A stretch of 9,952 nt of DNA from JAWUWD01 sp034112085 (lineage in GTDB: Bacteria > Bacteroidota > Bacteroidia > Cytophagales > Cyclobacteriaceae), in NCBI GenBank assembly GCA_034112085.1, contig JAWUWD010000123.1, positions 1 to 9,952 of the forward strand, read 5' to 3'. Under the pieces are notes generated by a model. It had not been told where the DNA came from. It made no database searches and saw nothing but the letters and a program-made list of their open reading frames with translations. Position numbers and translations under genes: made by a program. Shown piece after piece: positions 1 through 5,389 of the stretch (position 1 is its first letter; every line of letters starts with the position of its first letter).

Positions 1-491
1 GACTTATTTAAAATTTCTTTGGTTCCAAAATCTTTGAAAAACAATGCTTCTCCTTGAATAATTTTATAGTCTAATGATGCTATTATCGCTTGTGAACCGA
101 AAATTTCAACCGCTTCGCGTACTTCACTTGGAGAATCATAGAGCATCGTATTTAACACCACTTTATCCGCGCCATTTTTTAAGAATTTCTTAATTGTGGC
201 TAGATTTCGAATTCCACCACCAAAAGAAAGTGGCATAAAACATTCTTTTGATACTAACTCTAATATCTCATCAACAGAATTAACCCGTTGAATCTTATGG
301 TCATCTCTACGGCTATCGTATTTGGCATTTCTTGAAATGTCGATATATATTAGTTCATCGATATCCCATTGATTATATCTACGCACCTCATTTACAACGT
401 TGCCTATGATTTTATGACTCACAAAGTTTTCACTTCTCACAATCAAGCCGTTTTTAATAAATAAAACAGGTATAAGTCTTTGCTTAAGCAT
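1..491 (-). CDS. HisF-like cyclase/ammonia-channel subunit of a nonulosonate amidination system (partial, 3' end outside window)
   Basis: This is the N-terminal 163 residues of a TIM-barrel protein related to imidazole glycerol phosphate synthase subunit HisF; the gene runs off the left edge. It begins MLKQRLIPVLFIKNG, has the phosphate-binding-like stretch PLSFGGGIRN (residues 87-96) and a strand ending SLDYK with Asp141. In true HisF the acid/base Asp11 sits in a CLDVKDG motif; here the equivalent residue is Phe11, while the second catalytic Asp (Asp141) is kept. That pattern is seen in HisF homologues of polysaccharide clusters. There HisF and HisH are thought to feed ammonia to a WbpG/PseA-type N-acetyl-sugar amidotransferase, turning an acetamido group into acetamidino. 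The ATG overlaps the stop of the HisH-like gene by one base (TAATG), so the two are probably translationally coupled. The family call is confident; the role in amidination is inferred from the Phe11 change and from the pseI neighbour. Confidence 0.88.
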   Translation of the reverse strand, partial: MLKQRLIPVLFIKNGLIVRSENFVSHKIIGNVVNEVRRYNQWDIDELIYIDISRNAKYDSRRDDHKIQRVNSVDEILELVSKECFMPLSFGGGIRNLATIKKFLKNGADKVVLNTMLYDSPSEVREAVEIFGSQAIIASLDYKIIQGEALFFKDFGTKEILNK

Positions 492-1087
492 TACTTTAAA
501 ATCTCATTTAAAAGTTTAAGACCCAATGTTTGACTTTTTTCAGGGTGAAACTGTACGCCAAAAACTTGATTATTTGCGTTTACGGCAGAGCAAAACTCTA
601 CGCCATACTCTGTAGTGAATAAAATATGCTCCTCGCTTTTAGGCTTGCAATAAAAAGAATGCACAAAATAATAATCCCCTTCACAACTATCAAAATTTGA
701 ATTTTTTGATTTTGCATTATTCCATCCCATGTGCGGAACTTTATCTGACATCACATCTTTAAACGGAAGGACGTCACCTTCTATTAAATTTAGGCCATCA
801 TTGATGCCAAACTCAAGGCTTTTAGTAAACAACAGTTGCATCCCCAAACATATTCCTAGCAGTCTTTTGCCTGAATTCACACTCTCATGTATGGCTTCGT
901 CTAAATTACTTTCTTTCAATCGTTCCATCGCTTTCGAAAAAGCACCAACGCCAGGTAAGATTAAAAAGTCAGAAGACTGTACCTTATCTGGATCTGAAAT
1001 CAATTCAGGATGGTGCCCTATTTTGACTAGAGCGTTTGCAACTGAAGTTATGTTGCCCATCCCATAATCTAATATTCCTACTTTCAC
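491..1087 (-). CDS. HisH-like class I glutamine amidotransferase, nonulosonate/LPS type
   Basis: A 198-residue class I (triad) glutaminase, the usual HisH length. The start MKVGILDYGMGNITS is the family signature. The nucleophile elbow GICLGMQLLF carries Cys80, and VQFHPEKS carries His181 and Glu183, so the catalytic triad is intact. LPGVGAF (residues 44-50) forms the oxyanion region. It would hydrolyse glutamine and pass ammonia to its HisF-like partner, encoded directly downstream. The start is GTG, embedded in a GTGA overlap of 4 bases with the pseI stop. HisH/HisF next to pseI recalls the flagellar glycosylation locus of Campylobacter jejuni, where hisF-like, hisH-like, pseA and pseI genes adjoin (established knowledge, from memory). 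This suggests an acetamidino-modified pseudaminic acid. A histidine-biosynthetic role is unlikely: no other his gene is present and the partner lacks Asp11. Confidence 0.93.
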   Translation of the reverse strand: MKVGILDYGMGNITSVANALVKIGHHPELISDPDKVQSSDFLILPGVGAFSKAMERLKESNLDEAIHESVNSGKRLLGICLGMQLLFTKSLEFGINDGLNLIEGDVLPFKDVMSDKVPHMGWNNAKSKNSNFDSCEGDYYFVHSFYCKPKSEEHILFTTEYGVEFCSAVNANNQVFGVQFHPEKSQTLGLKLLNEILK

Positions 1088-2154
1088 GCTTCAGTAATTA
1101 TATTTTTTAATGCTAACGGGCTACCTCTTTCTAAATCCTGATTGATGGTCTTCCCTAAAATATCTTTCAAATATTTTGGATGTAAACCGTACCCTGGGCG
1201 AATACTGCGAACATTTTTATGGGTAATGACTTCACCTGCTTTTATGTCTTTCACCACAAATAAGGACCGCGCAAACTTTTTGTTTTTCTGTACTTTTTCT
1301 GAAAGTGCGTAAGTCACCTTTCCCATTGCTTTTTCTGCATTTCGTACGTCTTGCACCAAGCTCGTAAATTCTTCTTCATCTAAAGAAAAATCTGCATCTG
1401 GGCCACCTATGCTTTTATTTAAAATAAAATGCTTTTCTATGACGCATGCGCCAAGACTGGTTGCCACAATAGGTACTGTGTTTCCAAAGGTATGGTCAGA
1501 CAAGCCGACTTGCACATTAAAGCGTTTATGCATGTCTTGCATGGTTTTCATATTCGCTAACTCTAACGGAGCCGGATAGGAAGATGTGCATTTCAAGACA
1601 ACGATTTGATCGTTACCCGCATTTTTACAAGTGTCAATGGCCAATTGAATATCATGTTCTTCAGCAATACCTGTGCTTAATATGATGGGTTTACCCTTAC
1701 TCGCGGCATATTCTATTAAAGGAATGTCTTGAATTTCAAATGAGGCAATTTTATAAGCCGGTGCATTTAAACTTTCTAATAAATCTACAGATGAAATGTC
1801 GAATGGAGATGAAAAACAAATCAACCCTTCCTCTTCTGCTATTTTAAAAAGTTGCTCATGCCATTCCCAAGGTGTATATGCTTCTTTGTAAAGGTTGTAA
1901 AGGGTTTTCCCGTCCCACAACGTTCCTTGATTTATTTGAAAGTACTCGTTATCACAATCTATAGTAAGTGTGTCTGCAGTATAGGTTTGCAATTTTATTG
2001 CATCTGCACCAGCTCTTTTCGCTGCTCGTATAGTTTCAATTGCAACTTCTAGACTACCGTTATGGTTTGCAGAAAGCTCAGCAATAATAAATACCGGTTG
2101 TTCCTCGCCTATTGTCCGATTAGCAATCTGCATTTGCGAAATATTGTTTTTCAT
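1084..2154 (-). CDS. pseI: Pseudaminic acid synthase (NeuB family, SAF domain)
   Basis: Condenses 2,4-diacetamido-2,4,6-trideoxy-L-altrose with phosphoenolpyruvate to give pseudaminic acid, in the cytoplasm. The 356 residues show the NeuB TIM barrel followed by a C-terminal antifreeze-like SAF domain (about residues 290-350, including SLFVVKDIKAGEVIT and RSIRPGYGLHPK). Motifs typical of PseI rather than sialic acid NeuB are FIIAELSANHNG, TLWDGKTLYNLYKEAYTPWEWH, SSPFD, PAYKIASFEI, VGLSDHT and EKHFILNKSIGGPDADFS. The ATG at 2154 gives a 35-base overlap with the formyltransferase gene. Met8 (ATG at 2131-2133) would give a 349-residue protein with the more usual short leader before FIIAE and a 14-base overlap, so the true start could be either. 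Neither has a strong Shine-Dalgarno site. Its stop overlaps the hisH-like GTG. The assignment to PseI rather than legionaminate synthase rests on motif resemblance plus the pseC and pseF neighbours. Confidence 0.93.
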   Translation of the reverse strand: MKNNISQMQIANRTIGEEQPVFIIAELSANHNGSLEVAIETIRAAKRAGADAIKLQTYTADTLTIDCDNEYFQINQGTLWDGKTLYNLYKEAYTPWEWHEQLFKIAEEEGLICFSSPFDISSVDLLESLNAPAYKIASFEIQDIPLIEYAASKGKPIILSTGIAEEHDIQLAIDTCKNAGNDQIVVLKCTSSYPAPLELANMKTMQDMHKRFNVQVGLSDHTFGNTVPIVATSLGACVIEKHFILNKSIGGPDADFSLDEEEFTSLVQDVRNAEKAMGKVTYALSEKVQKNKKFARSLFVVKDIKAGEVITHKNVRSIRPGYGLHPKYLKDILGKTINQDLERGSPLALKNIITEA

Positions 2155-2998
2155 TTATCTGAAAATCTAATGTTCTAATGCCATCAAACAGCAGGGTTCC
2201 ATTACTTACTTTCACTATTGGATTCCCATCAACTATGGCAATGACTTCTCCATTCTTTTGTTTTGAATCAAACCCAAAATCAGAAAAGGAAACATGGTCT
2301 ACTATTACTTTTTCTCCTTCTAGAAATGTAAATGCACCAGGATAGGGCGCGGCTTGAGCTCTTACCCAATTGTAAATTTGCTCTTTTTGCCATTCCCAGT
2401 TTATCTGTCCATCTTCCGGAGTTCGTTTATAAAAAAAAGTCGCCTTTGTGTGATCTTGTGCATACAAATTCAAAGTCCCTTCCTCAATATCATTTAAAAC
2501 TTCAAAAATCAGTTTTGGATAAAGCGCTTCAAACTTTTTTAGAATAGATGCTCCAGTATCTTCTTGATGAATTGAAACGACTACCTGCTTGATGATATTT
2601 CCCGTATCACACCCTTCATCAATTTGATGTGCAGTGATGCCAGTTTCTTTTTCGTTGTTGATTATAGCCCAAACATGAGGTGTTCTTCCTCTAAACTTTG
2701 GAAGAAGCGAACCATGTACATTAAAGGCTAAGATTTTCGGTAAATTAATAAGCTCTTTTTCTATTAAGAAGAGATAATTTATAGATGCCAATACATCTAT
2801 TTCTTGATTTTTTATAAAACCTGTAGCTTTCTCATTTCTAGGGTTTCCAACAAAAAGAGAAATTTTATTTTCTTCACAAAACTCAAGAATGGTTTTTGAT
2901 GAACCATCTGTCATTACAAATGACAAGATATACTTCCGTTTCAATTCTTTTAAAACTTGAAGCCCCAGATTACCGCTTGCTAAAACCCCTAGTCTCAC
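2120..2998 (-). CDS. Fmt/ArnA-type formyltransferase, probable N-formylation of an amino sugar in nonulosonate synthesis
   Basis: A 292-residue protein with a formyl_trans_N domain (residues 1 to about 180) and a C-terminal OB-like domain (about 186-275), close to the length and layout of methionyl-tRNA formyltransferase. The motif NVHGSLLPKFRGRTP contains Asn93 and His95, and DEGCDTG contains Asp131; these match the Asn-His-Asp catalytic set of the family, so it should be active with N10-formyltetrahydrofolate. GQINWEWQKEQIYNWVRA and PYPGAFTF mark the C domain as in Fmt and the ArnA formyltransferase domain. Its place between a GNAT gene and pseI argues for a sugar-amine substrate, not initiator tRNA. 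N-formylated pseudaminic acid is known from bacterial O-antigens, which makes the C4 amine of the PseC product or a later intermediate a plausible target (inference). It starts with GTG in a 4-base GTGA overlap with the preceding stop. Confidence 0.87.
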   Translation of the reverse strand: MRLGVLASGNLGLQVLKELKRKYILSFVMTDGSSKTILEFCEENKISLFVGNPRNEKATGFIKNQEIDVLASINYLFLIEKELINLPKILAFNVHGSLLPKFRGRTPHVWAIINNEKETGITAHQIDEGCDTGNIIKQVVVSIHQEDTGASILKKFEALYPKLIFEVLNDIEEGTLNLYAQDHTKATFFYKRTPEDGQINWEWQKEQIYNWVRAQAAPYPGAFTFLEGEKVIVDHVSFSDFGFDSKQKNGEVIAIVDGNPIVKVSNGTLLFDGIRTLDFQINEKQYFANADC

Positions 2999-3552
2999 TT
3001 ATTATTCAATTTATAATGAATAACCACGTCTAAAAACTTCCTTTTATACAAGCAGTGTTCTTTTAAACGTGCATCTAGTACATACTCGTTTTTTTCGAGA
3101 GCCGTATACAAGTGAGGGCGCATATCAAAAGCATAGACAAATATCTTGTGAAATTGAAGTTCCTCAAAAGCAACCTTTTCAATGAGTTGTAAATACTTCC
3201 CCCAGTACTGCTCAAAATTATTCGACTCTAAAGAAGTATTCATGATAAATGAAATCTCCGCATGTTGATCAATCCACTTGATATGCACTAAACCTCCATA
3301 GCCAATGCATACGTCATCCTTTAGGAAGCTAAATAAAATTTGTGAGGGCTTTTCTTGCTCAAACAAACCTACCACCGTGGTCTCAAAATAGTCTTCTTGC
3401 GCTTTTTTCGTTAATGGGTTTGCCTGGCGCAGGTGGTACATTTGCTCATTGCGCCATTGCATAATATCATATTTATCCTCATCCCTAATTGGAACAATGG
3501 CAAAGTTTTCAACCGTGTATACGTTTTTATTTAATGGCTTGTAACTTCTCAT
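2995..3552 (-). CDS. GNAT-family acyltransferase, PseH-like position
   Basis: A 185-residue protein resembling GNAT N-acetyltransferases of Bacteroidota nonulosonate clusters. Visible features are VPIRDEDKYDIMQWRNEQ (about residues 20-37, typical opening helix), the central beta strands QILFSFLKDDVCIGYGGLV and AEISFIM, and a late helix/strand LIEKVAFEELQFHKIFVYAF. The acetyl-CoA binding motif A (Q/R-x-x-G-x-G/A) is not clean: the corresponding stretch reads EQYWGKYL (residues 114-121), so cofactor use is less certain than the fold. By position it may be the PseH step, acetylating the C4 amine of UDP-4-amino-4,6-dideoxy-N-acetyl-altrosamine, or it may transfer another acyl group. It starts with ATG, overlaps the end of pseF by 26 bases and ends in the TGA shared with the formyltransferase GTG. 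Fold confident, exact reaction not. Confidence 0.78.
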   Translation of the reverse strand: MRSYKPLNKNVYTVENFAIVPIRDEDKYDIMQWRNEQMYHLRQANPLTKKAQEDYFETTVVGLFEQEKPSQILFSFLKDDVCIGYGGLVHIKWIDQHAEISFIMNTSLESNNFEQYWGKYLQLIEKVAFEELQFHKIFVYAFDMRPHLYTALEKNEYVLDARLKEHCLYKRKFLDVVIHYKLNNK

Positions 3553-4213
3553 ATTTTAGTTCTGCCATTACCCAATCTTGCTCATGGTCAATGTCCTGAA
3601 CTTGATCTTCTTCCAAAAGCACATAACCCGTGTTATCTGTAAAGAGTTCTGTATTTGCTTTACTGCATGCCACCCAATACCATTGCCCGGCATCATGATA
3701 GGCCATTGGTAAATCTTGCGATCTGGCTTGTTTGTGTTCCTCCCAATTCATGGTAACGCGTTCTCCTTCCACCTTTAAACTTCGCCAAATGGGGTATGAA
3801 AAAGGCACAATTGGAAAAACGGAGTCTAATTTACCTACTTCAAGCTTTGTTAAGCCTTCTTTTAAATCTTGTATCCGAATAAGCGGAGAGGTAGCGTAAA
3901 TGCAGCAGATGTTTTCAAATATTCTACCCTTTTCTTTATAGTTGTATACCACCTCATTTATAACATCCATTGTGGTTGCAAAGTCGTCTGCGTTTTTTTT
4001 ACTCCGTACAAAAGGCACTTTTGCTCCATAATCTCGTGCAACTTCTGCAATCTCAGTGTCATCCGTAGAAACCATGACTTCTTCAAACAAGCCACTCTTT
4101 AAAGCTTTTTCAATAGAATAGGCTAAGATAGGCTTACCCAAAAAGTCTTTAATGTTTTTTCTCGGAATTCTTTTACTGCCACCACGAGCCGGTATAATGC
4201 AGAGGTTACCCAC
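3527..4213 (-). CDS. pseF: Pseudaminic acid cytidylyltransferase (CMP-Pse synthetase)
   Basis: Activates pseudaminic acid with CTP to CMP-pseudaminic acid, the donor for the glycosyltransferases. The 228 residues are the normal length for PseF/NeuA-like enzymes without an extra hydrolase domain. Motif 1 is IPARGGSKRIPRKNIKDFLG (residues 7-26), the CTP-binding loop of the cytidylyltransferase family. STDD (49-52), CIYATSPLIR (104-113) and the metal-binding QDIDHEQDW (206-214, with Asp207 and Asp209) follow in the expected order. DAGQWYW (174-180) is characteristic of PseF compared with sialic acid NeuA. The start is GTG at 4213, placing GNLCIIPARGG exactly at the expected N-terminus, and it overlaps the end of pseC by 8 bases. 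There is no fused PseG domain, and no separate pseG is in the window. Confidence 0.94.
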   Translation of the reverse strand: MGNLCIIPARGGSKRIPRKNIKDFLGKPILAYSIEKALKSGLFEEVMVSTDDTEIAEVARDYGAKVPFVRSKKNADDFATTMDVINEVVYNYKEKGRIFENICCIYATSPLIRIQDLKEGLTKLEVGKLDSVFPIVPFSYPIWRSLKVEGERVTMNWEEHKQARSQDLPMAYHDAGQWYWVACSKANTELFTDNTGYVLLEEDQVQDIDHEQDWVMAELKYEKLQAIK

Positions 4214-5360
4214 CGTAAAAAGATTTAATAGTATTGATTACAAAATCTTGTTCCTCATCAGTCAAAGTCGGAAACATAGGTAAACTAATACAATTGTTAT
4301 AGTATATTTCAGCATCTGGCAAATCCCCTTCTTTCCAACCAAACTGCTTGTAGTAAGGCATTAGATGGGATGGTACATAATGAATTTGAGCATAAATATC
4401 ATGGTCTCTGAGGAAACTATGCAATTTCTTTCTGTTTTCAACCTCAATAACATATAAATGATATGCATGACTCCCAATAACGCTGGATTGCCTTTTTATG
4501 AATTGCGAATTACTAAAAGCCTCATGATATTTTTTTGCAATCGCATGTCTTTTTCTGAGTCCACTATTCGCTCTTCTTAACTGGCTAATTCCCAATGCAG
4601 CTTGCATTTCAGTTAAGCGATAATTAAAACCCAATTCTTGCATTTCATAATACCATAAACCATGGTTTTGCAAATTCTTGGTTGAATCTTGTTGTATACC
4701 ATGCGTCCTTAAATTTAGAATTCTGTGATATAACTCTTCGTTATTTGTCGTTATCATCCCTCCCTCACCAGCTGCTATATGTTTTACTGGGTGAAATGAG
4801 AATATGGCTAAATCCGCATAAAGACCACTGCCACATTTTACTTGCTCACCAAGGCTATTCATAAAATAACCTCCTGGAGCATGACAAGCATCTTCGATGA
4901 TCCAGCAACCGTATTCATCAGCCAATGCTCGAAACGCTTCCATGTCAACTGAGCGTCCTGCAAAATCAACAGGTATAATACCTTTGATCTCATCATTAGT
5001 ATCAGCTTCCAGAAGCTTTCTTACCTTGTTAATATCTAACAGATATGATTCTGGATCAATATCCGCAAAAACAACTTCTGCTCCGCAATACCGTACACAA
5101 TTAGCAGTTGCAACAAAAGTTATGGGAGTAGTAATCACTTTATCACCAGGTCCCACATTCATTGCCATCGTGCATAAATGCAATGCTGCTGTACCATTCG
5201 AGACGGCTATAGCATATTTAGCTCCTACATATTCTGCAAATGCATTTTCAAATACCTTGATATTAGGCCCTTGCGTAAGCCAGTCAGACTTCAACACATC
5301 AACCACGGCATCAATATCTTCTTGAGTTATATGCTGTCTCCCGTAGGGTATTTTCTTCAT
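4206..5360 (-). CDS. pseC: UDP-4-amino-4,6-dideoxy-N-acetyl-beta-L-altrosamine transaminase
   Basis: A PLP-dependent sugar aminotransferase (DegT/DnrJ/EryC1 family) of 384 residues, full length. It performs the second Pse step, converting the 4-keto sugar made by PseB into the 4-amino sugar. Evidence includes MKKIPYGRQHITQEDIDAVV at the N-terminus and WLTQGPNIKVFE, typical of PseC. The cofactor site includes SNGTAALHL (54-62) and IIEDACHAPGG with Asp157, and FSFHPVKHIAAGEGG contains the Schiff-base Lys193. Later motifs GFNYRLTEMQAALG and PSHLMPYYKQFGW also fit. It lies 29 bases after the wzc stop, with no visible terminator between, so the export genes and the Pse operon may be cotranscribed. 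The usual partner pseB (4,6-dehydratase/5-epimerase) is not in front of it, which is unusual; its substrate must come from a gene elsewhere. Confidence 0.95.
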   Translation of the reverse strand: MKKIPYGRQHITQEDIDAVVDVLKSDWLTQGPNIKVFENAFAEYVGAKYAIAVSNGTAALHLCTMAMNVGPGDKVITTPITFVATANCVRYCGAEVVFADIDPESYLLDINKVRKLLEADTNDEIKGIIPVDFAGRSVDMEAFRALADEYGCWIIEDACHAPGGYFMNSLGEQVKCGSGLYADLAIFSFHPVKHIAAGEGGMITTNNEELYHRILNLRTHGIQQDSTKNLQNHGLWYYEMQELGFNYRLTEMQAALGISQLRRANSGLRKRHAIAKKYHEAFSNSQFIKRQSSVIGSHAYHLYVIEVENRKKLHSFLRDHDIYAQIHYVPSHLMPYYKQFGWKEGDLPDAEIYYNNCISLPMFPTLTDEEQDFVINTIKSFYGG

Positions 5361-5389
5361 ATCAAATTTGAATTACTTTTTCTTTAAGT

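Noticed and set aside
491..1087. True histidine-biosynthesis hisH
   Set aside because: The partner HisF-like protein lacks the catalytic Asp11, no other his genes are present, and the pair sits in a pse operon.
2120..2998. Housekeeping methionyl-tRNA formyltransferase (fmt)
   Set aside because: The domain layout is compatible, but the overlaps with a GNAT gene and pseI inside a sugar operon favour a sugar-amine substrate.
4897..5325. Long plus-strand open frame of 142 codons opposite pseC
   Set aside because: It lies wholly inside pseC, its translation resembles no family, and pseC is supported by clear PLP motifs. It is a shadow frame.
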